A stretch of 37,180 nt of DNA from Myxococcales bacterium (GTDB lineage: Bacteria > Myxococcota > Bradymonadia > UBA7976 > UBA1532). Every line of letters starts with the position of its first letter. Positions within the stretch are counted from its first letter, which is position 1. Below the pieces are notes generated by a model. It made no database searches and had not been told where the DNA came from. It worked only from the letters and a program-made list of their open reading frames with translations. A program made the translations under genes and the position numbers. The stretch is from positions 1 to 37,180 of the forward strand of contig JACKDM010000050.1 of the NCBI GenBank assembly GCA_020633515.1, written 5' to 3'. This document shows, piece after piece, positions 8,256 to 23,235 of this stretch.

Positions 8256-8939
8256 TCACTCATCGCTCTGGCCGACGCGAAACACCCAGTAGGCGAGCTG
8301 GAGCACCGCGCTCACCGCCGCCGCGAGGTAGGTCGCCGCCGCCGCGTCGAGGACCGCGCTCACCCCGCGCCCCTCCTCGCGGCTCACGAAGCCACCCGCG
8401 AGCAGCGCCCGCTTCGCCCGTCGGCTCGCGTCGATCTCCACCGGCAGCGTGACCAGCGTGAACAGCACGAACGCGCCGAACAGCGCCACCCCGAGCGACG
8501 CGAGCCCGCTGACGCCGACCGCCATGCCGATCACCGCCATCCACAGGCCGAGGTTGGTCCCGATCCCCGCGACCGGCACGAGCGCCTGCCGCAGCTTCAT
8601 CGGCGCGTAGCCGTCGCGGTGCTGGATGGCGTGGCCGACCTCGTGCGCCGCGATCCCGGCGGCGGCGATCGAGCGGCCGTGGAAGTTGGCCGGGCTGAGC
8701 CGCAGCGTCTTGGTGCTCGGGTCGTAGTGGTCGCTCAAGACGCCGCCGACCACCTCGACGCCGACGTCGCGGATCCCCTCGACCGCGAGGATCGACGCGG
8801 CGATGTCGGCGCCGGTCATGCCGCGGCCGAGCGCGACGCCGCTCCAGCGGTTGACGGCGCTCTTGACCCACATCTGGGCGCCGAGCGCGAGCGCGAAGCC
8901 GACGCCGATGACGAGCAGATAGAGCGGATCGAAGATCAT
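8256..8939 (-). CDS. Zinc metallopeptidase, YugP-like (Zn_peptidase_2 family)
   Basis: The product is 227 residues, the normal size for this family. AGGAGG lies 5 nt upstream of the ATG. An N-terminal membrane helix (LYLLVIGVGFALALGAQMWV) is followed by the family-typical GMTGADIAASIL segment and SDHYDPSTKTLRLSP. The catalytic HEVGH (residues 99-103) is extended as HAIQH. Two or three more membrane segments follow (for example GLWMAVIGMAVGVSGLASLGVALFG), then VEIDASRRA, also conserved in the family. It should be an integral membrane protease with its active site close to the membrane; substrates are not known. It lies 63 bp downstream of lpxH. Confidence 0.93.
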   Translation of the reverse strand: MIFDPLYLLVIGVGFALALGAQMWVKSAVNRWSGVALGRGMTGADIAASILAVEGIRDVGVEVVGGVLSDHYDPSTKTLRLSPANFHGRSIAAAGIAAHEVGHAIQHRDGYAPMKLRQALVPVAGIGTNLGLWMAVIGMAVGVSGLASLGVALFGAFVLFTLVTLPVEIDASRRAKRALLAGGFVSREEGRGVSAVLDAAAATYLAAAVSAVLQLAYWVFRVGQSDE

Positions 8940-9002
8940 GACAGCCTCCTCGCTGAGAGTCGGCGCTCACGATGCGCACCGGCGATGCGCCGGCAAGGGC
9001 GC

Positions 9003-9776
9003 TCACCCCGGCGCGTGGTCTCCGGGCGGCAGCGCGACGGGCGGGCGGTCGGGGCCGCGGTCGCGCAGCAGCGTGAAGGCGCCGTCGTAGCGCAGGTAGG
9101 TGTGCTGCTCGACCCAGTCGCCGAGCGCGAAGAGCAGGCGGGGGCGGCCGCCGAGCGGGGCGACGTGATGCACCGCGCGGTGGTAGTGGCCGATGATCGC
9201 GACGTCGAAGCCCGCCGCGACCCGCTCGGGGAACCAGCGCTCGATGAGCCCGGCCGGCAGCGGCGCCTCGTAGCGGTGCGGCTTGCCCCGCGAGTAGACG
9301 CGCGCCAGCCGCCACGCCACGTCGGGATGCACCGCCCGCGCCGCCCGCCGCGCCAGCGGGTGCCGCGCGAGCTTGCACACGCCCCGGTGCAGCGGCCCCC
9401 GCGGATCGATCGTGTCGCCGTGCTCGACCCACACCCGCCGCCCGCCGAGCGTCAGCGTCAGCGGCCCCTCCTGGATCTCGATCCCCAGCGTCGCCCACAG
9501 CGGCCCCGGATCGGGGTCGTGGTTGCCCGAGAAGACGACCACCCGCGTCCCGCCCTCGACGAGCTCGGCGAGGCGCCGCAGAACCGGGAAGTAGGCGTGG
9601 TAGACGACCGAGCGATAGCCGAGCCAGAAGTCGAAGACATCGCCGACGAGGTAGACCGCCGCCGCCTCGCCGATCCGCGCGCCGAAGAAGCGCAGCAGCC
9701 GCTCGGTGCGCTCACCGCTCGCCGCCGCGAGGTGCAGATCGCTGAGGAAGTACGACGGCCGCTCGCCCACCGTCAC
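9003..9776 (-). CDS. lpxH: UDP-2,3-diacylglucosamine diphosphatase (LpxH-type)
   Basis: The product is 257 residues and belongs to the calcineurin-like phosphoesterases. All metal-site motifs are present: SDLHL (residues 12-16), GDVFDFW (45-51), GNHD (84-87), HGD (119-121) and GHYH (196-199). GDVFDFW and the overall length point to LpxH, which cleaves UDP-2,3-diacylglucosamine to lipid X and UMP in lipid A synthesis, as a peripheral inner-membrane enzyme. An LpxH2-type or related phosphoesterase cannot be fully excluded. The start is a GTG whose bases overlap the stop of the upstream HTTM gene (GTGA, 9773-9776), indicating translational coupling. Its operon with a membrane HTTM protein is unusual; lpx genes are more often elsewhere. 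Confidence 0.88.
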   Translation of the reverse strand: MTVGERPSYFLSDLHLAAASGERTERLLRFFGARIGEAAAVYLVGDVFDFWLGYRSVVYHAYFPVLRRLAELVEGGTRVVVFSGNHDPDPGPLWATLGIEIQEGPLTLTLGGRRVWVEHGDTIDPRGPLHRGVCKLARHPLARRAARAVHPDVAWRLARVYSRGKPHRYEAPLPAGLIERWFPERVAAGFDVAIIGHYHRAVHHVAPLGGRPRLLFALGDWVEQHTYLRYDGAFTLLRDRGPDRPPVALPPGDHAPG

Positions 9777-11383
9777 CGCCGCGCCCGCTCGACCTGCCGC
9801 TCCAGACCGACGCCGCGTCGGTCGCGCGGCGCGAGCTTGCGCCCCTTCTCGACCGCCTCGCCCGCCTCGACCACCGCCTGCCGCTCGCAGCGCGCCATGT
9901 CCTCGACCGCCTGCCCCGGCAGCCGCTTCACCGCCGCGCAGCGATCGGCGAGCCGGAGCTGGTCCTCGGCCAGATCGAAGAAGAGCTGCGCGTCGGTCGG
10001 TTCCCGGTGGGTCGCGGTGCGCCGGGCCTCGACCTCGCGCCGTTGCACGTCGAGCGCCTCGATGAACAGCGCCGTCGCCTCGTCGCGCCGCCCGAGCTCC
10101 TGGTAGATCTCGGCGAGCTGGAACCGCCGCGCCGGCCGATCGGGCATCGCCGCGTTGGCGAGCGCGTACTTCTCGGCCGCCTCTTCGAGATCACCCCGCC
10201 GCCGCAGGTCGCCGCCCCACAGCCGGTACATGTCATAGAGCGACTCGGCCTTCGCCGCTGTGACGCTCATCGCCCCCGCGATCACCACCTGCATCACCGC
10301 CGCGTAGACCGGCAGCTTCGGCGCCAGCGCCGGGATCGGCCACAGCGCGAGCAGCGTCGCCACCCCGACCAGCGTCGCGAGCAGCGACGATCCCTCGACC
10401 GGGATCCGCCACGCCACCCCCGCGCACGCCGCCGCCGTCACCGCCGCGATCAGCATCCGCGGGCCGCCCTCGGTCGGCCGCGCCACCGCCACCCGCTGCC
10501 AAAGCGGCTCCACTCCCATCGCCAGCCCGCGCAGCGCCGCCCAGCCCCGGTCGGGCAGGAGCAGGATCACGTCGAGACCGATCATGTAATAGGAGAACCA
10601 CTCGATATCGAACTCGAGGATCTCGACCCCGACGTGGAACCACGGCACCACGATCAGGCCCACGATCCACAAGCGCCGCCAGAGGAAGCAGATCGGCGCG
10701 AACAGCTCGCCGAGCAGCACCGCCGCCGCCGCCCAGGCATACCCTTCGCCCGCGCGCAACCCGGCGCGCACCTCCCAGCTGCGGATCATGTCTCGGATCT
10801 CGGGCGGGTTGGTGAGCTGATCCATCGTCGCGCCCGAGAGCCACGTCGGATCGGCCTTGGTCACGCCGGTCCAGAAGTACATGATCGCGACCTGCACATA
10901 GATCAGCCGCAGGCCCCAATGCCGCACTCGATGCCATCGCTCGGGGGTCACGTCGTCGGGCCGGGTCGCCGTCCACACCTCTTCGGGGATGAAGCACGCC
11001 AGCGTCAGCAGCAGCCCGACGAGGTAGTGATGTTGATAGCTGTCGACCTGACTCCACAGGTAGATGCCGAAGTAACAGACCGTCGCGCCGATGATCGACT
11101 GTCGGATCGCGATGCCGAACGCCGCTCGCAGCGCGAAGTAGCCGCCGAGGAGCCACCCGGTCGCCACGATCGCCGGGTTCGGCAGCGGCAGGATCTCGTC
11201 GAGGATCCCGATCTGCGCGACGTTGAACCCGCCGGCGCCATAGCGGCTCGCGTGCTCGAGCGTCACCGACCACAGGTCGAACGCGATCAGCCCGAAGAAC
11301 AACACCCGCAGCGCCACCACCCGCAGGCGCTCGGTCTCGAAGTCATGCCAGTAGCGATGCCACGCCGCGACCGCGCCATCCAT
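9773..11383 (-). CDS. HTTM-domain membrane protein with C-terminal TPR region
   Basis: The product is 536 residues, starting at the ATG at 11383. That start is supported by GAGGAGG 7 nt upstream and by overlap with the previous stop (TGATG). The N-terminal ~300 residues hold several membrane helices with the pattern of HTTM proteins, distant relatives of vitamin K-dependent gamma-carboxylase: a helix near LRVVALRVLFFGLIAFDLW, then YFWTGVTKADPTWLSG, with the Lys and Trp-Leu typical of that region, and PWFHVGVEILEFDIEWFSYYM. Three further helices follow. The last ~155 residues contain TPR-like helices (LEEAAEKYALANAAMPDRPARR, written here only in part: AEIYQELGRRDEATALFIEAL). HTTM proteins may modify or bind secreted proteins; no activity is proven for bacterial ones in general. 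Confidence 0.82.
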   Translation of the reverse strand: MDGAVAAWHRYWHDFETERLRVVALRVLFFGLIAFDLWSVTLEHASRYGAGGFNVAQIGILDEILPLPNPAIVATGWLLGGYFALRAAFGIAIRQSIIGATVCYFGIYLWSQVDSYQHHYLVGLLLTLACFIPEEVWTATRPDDVTPERWHRVRHWGLRLIYVQVAIMYFWTGVTKADPTWLSGATMDQLTNPPEIRDMIRSWEVRAGLRAGEGYAWAAAAVLLGELFAPICFLWRRLWIVGLIVVPWFHVGVEILEFDIEWFSYYMIGLDVILLLPDRGWAALRGLAMGVEPLWQRVAVARPTEGGPRMLIAAVTAAACAGVAWRIPVEGSSLLATLVGVATLLALWPIPALAPKLPVYAAVMQVVIAGAMSVTAAKAESLYDMYRLWGGDLRRRGDLEEAAEKYALANAAMPDRPARRFQLAEIYQELGRRDEATALFIEALDVQRREVEARRTATHREPTDAQLFFDLAEDQLRLADRCAAVKRLPGQAVEDMARCERQAVVEAGEAVEKGRKLAPRDRRGVGLERQVERARR

Positions 11384-11994
11384 CACGCCCCCTCCTCGAA
11401 GCCATGACAGAGGTTGCGCTCGCGATCGAAGATCTGCACCCGACACTCCTCCTGATAACACCGTGAGGCCGAGCGCCCGCCGCACTCGCTCGCGAAGCAG
11501 GCTTTGGGATCGAGATCCTCGCAGTAGTGGCTGCGCACGTAGGCGTCGGGGATGCCATCGCGGTTGCGATCGTCGTCGCCCTCGCAGATGGTCTTGGCGG
11601 TGGCATCGGGGCGGGTGCAGCTCAAGCGGAGGCGGATGTCGGCGCTCGGTCCGCGCTCGCCGCAGAAGCGCTCGACGGCGCGCTCCAAGACCGCCGGGCG
11701 GGCGCGGTTGAGGAGGTTGATCCAGACGACGTGCAGCTCGCGGGAGAGCGAGATCGTCTGGTCGGGGTTGCCGCCGGTCGCGTCGTAGACCCGCACCTGG
11801 CACTTCGCGAGCCGCACCGGGCTGAACATGCGCCAGGCGAAGCGCTCGTCGAAGGGCGCGAGCGGTGAGTCGGAGCGGCCGAGGTAGTAGGAGAGCGGCA
11901 GCGCGACCTGCACGATCAGCACCGCCGCGATGAGGCCGTCGCGCCAGCCGAGGCGGCGCGCGGGCGGGGGAGGGGAGTCAGCGGGTGCGCTCAT
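11383..11994 (-). CDS. Cys-rich single-pass membrane protein, HTTM partner
   Basis: The product is 203 residues. One membrane helix (LIAAVLIVQVALPLSYYLG, about 20-39) is followed by a conserved-looking FDERFAWRMFSP segment that recurs next to HTTM proteins in other genomes (from memory of the family context). The outside part has ten Cys (65, 111, 126, 137, 158, 166, 171, 179, 184, 196), suggesting disulfides. It also has a calcium-loop-like sequence, DDDRNRDGIPD (140-150), of the thrombospondin-3/EF-hand pattern. Its stop overlaps the start of the HTTM gene by one base, so the two are made together and probably form a complex. The exact role is unknown. The ribosome-binding site is weak, so a slightly different start is possible. 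Confidence 0.75.
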   Translation of the reverse strand: MSAPADSPPPPARRLGWRDGLIAAVLIVQVALPLSYYLGRSDSPLAPFDERFAWRMFSPVRLAKCQVRVYDATGGNPDQTISLSRELHVVWINLLNRARPAVLERAVERFCGERGPSADIRLRLSCTRPDATAKTICEGDDDRNRDGIPDAYVRSHYCEDLDPKACFASECGGRSASRCYQEECRVQIFDRERNLCHGFEEGA

Positions 11995-12287
11995 GGCCGG
12001 AGGGTGCCGCGGTCACGCGCCGATTGCAACGCAGGGCTTATGCCGTGCTCGCTCCGGCGCCCTCCGCGGCTGCGCCGCTGCGGGCGGGCGCTCCGCGGCG
12101 TCGGCGGTGCTCGGTCGCTTCGCTCCCTGTGCCCTTCTCCTTGCTCCGGCCCGTGCGGCTCTGGCCGCACGCCTGCGCTGCGCTCGGCGCTCGGTTCCGG
12201 CGGCGTTGCCGCCTCCACGGGGAGCGACGGTCGCTGGGCGGTGCTCGGCTCCGATAGCATCACCAGTGTTTCGGCGACGGGCGGCGC
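11995..12287. other. Intergenic region rich in GC hairpins
   Basis: This 293 bp gap separates the AAA+ regulator gene from the HTTM operon. It contains perfect GC hairpins at 12153-12170 (GTGCGGC/GCCGCAC, loop TCTG) and 12199-12213 (GGCGGC/GCCGCC, loop GTT), and repeated 'cgctgcgctcggc'-like words. Open frames here are low complexity and lack ribosome sites. It may hold the operon promoter; no clear promoter is seen. Confidence 0.55.
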
Positions 12288-13736
12288 TCACCGCTCGACG
12301 CGGCGGCGGTGGGCGTCGCGGTAGCGGTCGAAGTCGCGGCCGTTCTTGAGCCCGAGCGCGCGCGCCGCGGCGTCGCGGTCGCCGCCGGCTTCGACGAGCG
12401 CGAGCTCGCAGGCGGCGAGCACGTAGCGCGCGAGCGCCGCCCGCAGCGCCGGCGGGGTCGCGTCGATCGACGGCGCGGCAGCGGGCGCGTCGGGCGGCTC
12501 GGGCGCCGGCAGCACCAGCTCGGCCGCGCCGATCCGGTCGCGCCCCGCCTCGCGCGCGGTCAGGAAGGCGTCGCGCAGCACCATGCGCAGCTCGCGCACG
12601 TTGCCCGGCCACCGATGCAGCCGCAGCCGCGCCCGCGCCTCGTCGCTGAGGATCGTCGGCCCGTCACCCACCCGCGCCGCCAGTTCCGCCAGATCGACGC
12701 GCGCGATCTCGAGCACGTCGTCGCCCCGCGCCCGCAGCGGCGGCACGTCGATCCGCACCGCGGCGACCCGGTAGTACAGCGCCGGCGGCAAGGTGCCATC
12801 GAGCAGCGGATCCTGCCGCGCCGCGGTCACGAGCCGCGCCGCGACCTCGGCCGGCGCCCGATCGCTGCCCACCGGCTGCACCGCGACCAGTCCATCGTCG
12901 GCCCGCCCGAGCGCCCGCAACAGCGCGCCCCGCACCCGCGCCGGGATCGCGCCCGGCTCGTCGATGAACAGCGTGCCGTGCTCCGCCTCGCGCACCCTCC
13001 CGGCGCCCGGCCCCGCGTCGTGACTCACCGCGCCGGCGAGGTGACCGAAGAGCTCGCTCTCGGCCCGCTCGGGATCGAGCAGCTCGCCGCTGACCTCGAC
13101 CAGCCGCCCCTGCCGACCCGAGAGCGCGTGCAGCGCCCGCGCGCACAGCGCCTTGCCCGTCCCCGTCTCGCCGACCAGCAGCACCGGGAACGGCAGCCGC
13201 GCGCGCCGCCGGATCCGCTCGCGCAGCGCGGCCATCGCCGGGCTCGAGCCGATCAGCCGCGCGAGCGCGTCGCCGGCCGGGGGCGCGGTCAGCGCGGCCG
13301 CGACCAGTCGACCTTGCGGCACCACCGGCGCCCAGGTCCCCGCGTCGGGCGTCCACCACGCGACGCCGTCGTCGGCCGCGGTCAGCGCGCTCCCGGCCGC
13401 GACGAACGCCGCCCAGTCCTCGCGCCACAACAGCGCCACCGGCCGATGTGGATCGGCCCTGCGCAGCGTGCGCCGCACCAGCGCGTCGCCGATCCACGCC
13501 GCGAGCGCGCCCGGCTGCTCGGGCAGCGGCCGACGGGTCAGCTCGGCGAGCTCCTGCGGGGTGTGCACCTCTTCGGCCTGATGCCCGAGCCGCACGATCG
13601 CCGCCGCCTTGCGCGCCGGGCCCCAGTCGGCGAGCACGACGTGCGCCGCGATCCGCCCCGCGGGCAGCCGCGCGAGCTGGCGGGCGGCGTCGTCGAGGTC
13701 GCGGGCGCAGATCACCAGGGCGGGCGGGCTCGACAT
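12288..13736 (-). CDS. Sigma54-activator-type AAA+ protein with degenerate GAFTGA loop
   Basis: The product is 482 residues from the ATG at 13736, with GGAG upstream; the longer in-frame extension is Arg/Pro-rich and unlike protein. Residues 1-150 form an unrecognised sensory domain. The AAA+ core follows: Walker A GETGTGK (189-195), ELFGH (228-232), Walker B GTLFIDE (254-260), YYR...PPLRAR (321-337) and WPGNVREL (376-383). A Fis-like helix-turn-helix ends the protein (about 440-478, GGDRDAAARALGLKNGRDFD). At the position of the sigma54-contacting GAFTGA loop it has GAVSHD (235-240), so classical sigma54 activation is doubtful. It may act as a DNA-binding ATPase independent of sigma54 or as an inactive paralogue. 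The target genes are unknown; the HTTM-lpxH operon just downstream is a candidate. Confidence 0.85.
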   Translation of the reverse strand: MSSPPALVICARDLDDAARQLARLPAGRIAAHVVLADWGPARKAAAIVRLGHQAEEVHTPQELAELTRRPLPEQPGALAAWIGDALVRRTLRRADPHRPVALLWREDWAAFVAAGSALTAADDGVAWWTPDAGTWAPVVPQGRLVAAALTAPPAGDALARLIGSSPAMAALRERIRRRARLPFPVLLVGETGTGKALCARALHALSGRQGRLVEVSGELLDPERAESELFGHLAGAVSHDAGPGAGRVREAEHGTLFIDEPGAIPARVRGALLRALGRADDGLVAVQPVGSDRAPAEVAARLVTAARQDPLLDGTLPPALYYRVAAVRIDVPPLRARGDDVLEIARVDLAELAARVGDGPTILSDEARARLRLHRWPGNVRELRMVLRDAFLTAREAGRDRIGAAELVLPAPEPPDAPAAAPSIDATPPALRAALARYVLAACELALVEAGGDRDAAARALGLKNGRDFDRYRDAHRRRVER

Positions 13737-13970
13737 GCGGCGCTCCGGGGCTCGGGGAAAGCGCGGCCAGCTTATGCGTCTGCGACGGCAGCCGCCAGCG
13801 GGGTCGCACTCGACCGGCGATCCGACGCGCTGCCCGGTCCGCCCGCTCTCGCGGTCGTGCGTCGAGGCGCCCGCCGGTGCGCACCCTGTGATGGCATCCC
13901 GCCCCCGCGCCCGGAGGGCCATCGGCGCCGGCCTCTCGATGCGGAGCGATGCCTCGCCGGATGGGTCACC

Positions 13971-13992
13971 ATGTAATGCCGATGTAATGCCG
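13971..13992. repeat. Tandem 11-bp direct repeat
   Basis: The unit ATGTAATGCCG occurs twice head to tail, followed by a related CAGTAATT. It lies directly upstream of the tRNA -35 candidate and is AT-richer than its surroundings, so it could be a protein-binding site. Confidence 0.6.
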
Positions 13993-13998
13993 CAGTAA

Positions 13999-14027
13999 TT
14001 GACACTGCCATCTGCGCTCAGTCATCG
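13999..14027 (+). promoter_or_regulatory. Promoter candidate for tRNA-Leu
   Basis: A perfect -35 hexamer TTGACA is at 13999-14004. At 17-bp spacing the -10 position (14022-14027, TCATCG) is poor. Transcription would start about 13 nt before the tRNA, which is a normal distance. The -35 match and position support the call; the -10 weakens it. Confidence 0.4.
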
Positions 14028-14046
14028 TCGACCCGTCGGCGATCGC

Positions 14047-14132
14047 ACCCGGATGGTGGAAGCGGTAGACACAGCGGACTTAAAATCCTCTGCCTTGTTG
14101 GCGTGCGGGTTCGAATCCCGCTCCGGGTACCA
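14047..14132 (+). tRNA. tRNA-Leu (anticodon UAA)
   Basis: Class II tRNA with all arms visible. The acceptor stem is ACCCGGA (14047-14053) with TCCGGGT (14122-14128), discriminator A and encoded CCA (14130-14132). The D arm includes GTG/CAC with GGTAGA. The anticodon loop is CTTAAAA, giving anticodon TAA (14081-14083) for UUA/UUG. The long variable arm is TGCC-TTGTT-GGCG, and the T arm is GCGGG-TTCGAAT-CCCGC. The anticodon stem GCGGA/TCCTC contains one C-U mismatch (14075 with 14089). Confidence 0.96.
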
Positions 14133-14234
14133 GACGACAGGTGCACGATATGGAAGATATGGAGTGACTGCCATCCTGTAATGGACTGTCATGGAGTGAT
14201 CATCGCGAATGGCATCAGCGCGCGAGCGATGACT

Positions 14235-14267
14235 CGAAGCGAGGTACGCAGGCGGACGCTTCGTTTT
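14235..14267 (+). terminator. Intrinsic terminator-like hairpin downstream of tRNA-Leu
   Basis: A 7-bp stem CGAAGCG/CGCTTCG (14235-14241 / 14257-14263) with a 15-nt loop is followed by TTTT and a pyrimidine-rich run. T-runs are rare in this genome, which favours a real terminator for the tRNA transcript. Confidence 0.5.
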
Positions 14268-14400
14268 CTCCCATTTCTTCGAGTCACATCCGCGGCCCGC
14301 CGGTCATGGGGCAACTTTCCGCTCCCGACGTAAGTCTGCGAACAGCAGACGTTCTGCTCGCCCCCGCCCGATTTCGGCGACTCCCACGCCGACAACCGCC

Positions 14401-14430
14401 TTGCGCCGATCCGGTGCGCGGTGCTTCACT
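14401..14430 (+). promoter_or_regulatory. Conserved promoter-like element upstream of lipoprotein A
   Basis: The sequence TTGCGC, 14 nt, then GTGCTTCACT ends 76 nt before the GTG start. The same arrangement occurs upstream of paralogue B (23121-23150), with GTGCTTCACT identical and the TTGCG at exactly the same distance. It can be read as a -35 (TTGCGC) and an extended -10 (TGC TTCACT) 18 nt apart, or as a site for an alternative sigma factor or regulator. Confidence 0.5.
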
Positions 14431-14506
14431 CGTCGCCAAAACCGCGTGCCCTGGCCCGTTGGGGAGCTTCGAGCCGGGCGCCTGGCCCTGACTGGGGGAA
14501 TGCATC

Positions 14507-23033
<8,527 letters not shown>

Positions 23034-23039
23034 TCGCGG

Positions 23040-23059
23040 GGAGGGGTTCGAGCCCCTCC
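23040..23059 (+). terminator. Strong hairpin after lipoprotein A stop; also tRNA 3'-end-like
   Basis: A perfect 7-bp GC-rich stem (GGAGGGG/CCCCTCC in effect, loop TTCGAG) starts 7 nt after the stop and is followed by a pyrimidine-rich stretch but no T-run. The sequence GGGGTTCGAGCCCC followed by CCACCCGCGCCA also resembles a tRNA T arm and acceptor end, but no 5' half is present. Confidence 0.45.
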
Positions 23060-23120
23060 ACCCGCGCCATCCTTCCCCCTCTCCCTGCGCTGATGCGGTG
23101 AACCCCTGCCACGCGCGACC

Positions 23121-23150
23121 TTGCGTCGCCGTGACCGCCGGTGCTTCACT
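23121..23150 (+). promoter_or_regulatory. Conserved promoter-like element upstream of lipoprotein B
   Basis: TTGCGT, 14 nt, then GTGCTTCACT ends 85 nt before the GTG start of gene B. It matches the element at 14401-14430 in spacing and in 20 of 30 bases, including ten identical bases at the -10 end. Conservation between spacers that are otherwise little alike suggests function. Confidence 0.5.
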
Positions 23151-23235
23151 GCATGAGACAAACGTCACGGGGCGCCCTCTCGGGAGCGCGGGCGTCCGGT
23201 GACATGTATCCGCGCAGCAGCGGGGGGAGCGCGTC

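Larger units (their letters stand above)
13737..14046. other. Intergenic region between AAA+ regulator gene and tRNA-Leu
   Basis: This 310 bp stretch lies between the start of the minus-strand regulator and the plus-strand tRNA. On the minus strand a CATAAG-like -10 (about 13774) could serve the regulator, but the -35 is weak. It contains the 11-bp tandem repeat at 13971-13992 and the tRNA promoter candidate. No gene is supported. Confidence 0.5.
14133..14506. other. Intergenic region between tRNA-Leu and giant lipoprotein A
   Basis: This 374 bp stretch contains small direct repeats just after the tRNA (GATATGGA twice, ATGGAGTGA twice), a terminator-like hairpin (14235-14267), and the promoter-like element shared with the paralogous gene (14401-14430). 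A wider 10-bp inverted repeat (TGACTCGAAG 14230-14239 / CTTCGAGTCA 14277-14286) encloses the hairpin. No gene is supported here. Confidence 0.6.
23034..23235. other. Intergenic region between lipoproteins A and B
   Basis: This 202 bp spacer contains a hairpin just after the stop of gene A (23040-23059) and the conserved promoter-like element (23121-23150) for gene B. The presence of both suggests the two paralogues are transcribed separately. Confidence 0.6.

Noticed and set aside
9773..11803. A longer start for the HTTM protein at 11803
   Set aside because: The extra 140 residues are Arg/Pro-rich and lie out of frame within the upstream Cys-rich protein gene. The ATG at 11383 has a strong GAGGAGG site.
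12013..12612. Open frames in the 11995-12287 spacer
   Set aside because: Ala/Arg repeats without ribosome sites, crossing into the regulator gene in another frame.
7000..14500. A dif (XerCD) site to go with the skew change
   Set aside because: I scanned for a 28-bp site with AT-rich inverted arms and found none that fits; the ATGTAATGCCG repeat is direct, not inverted.
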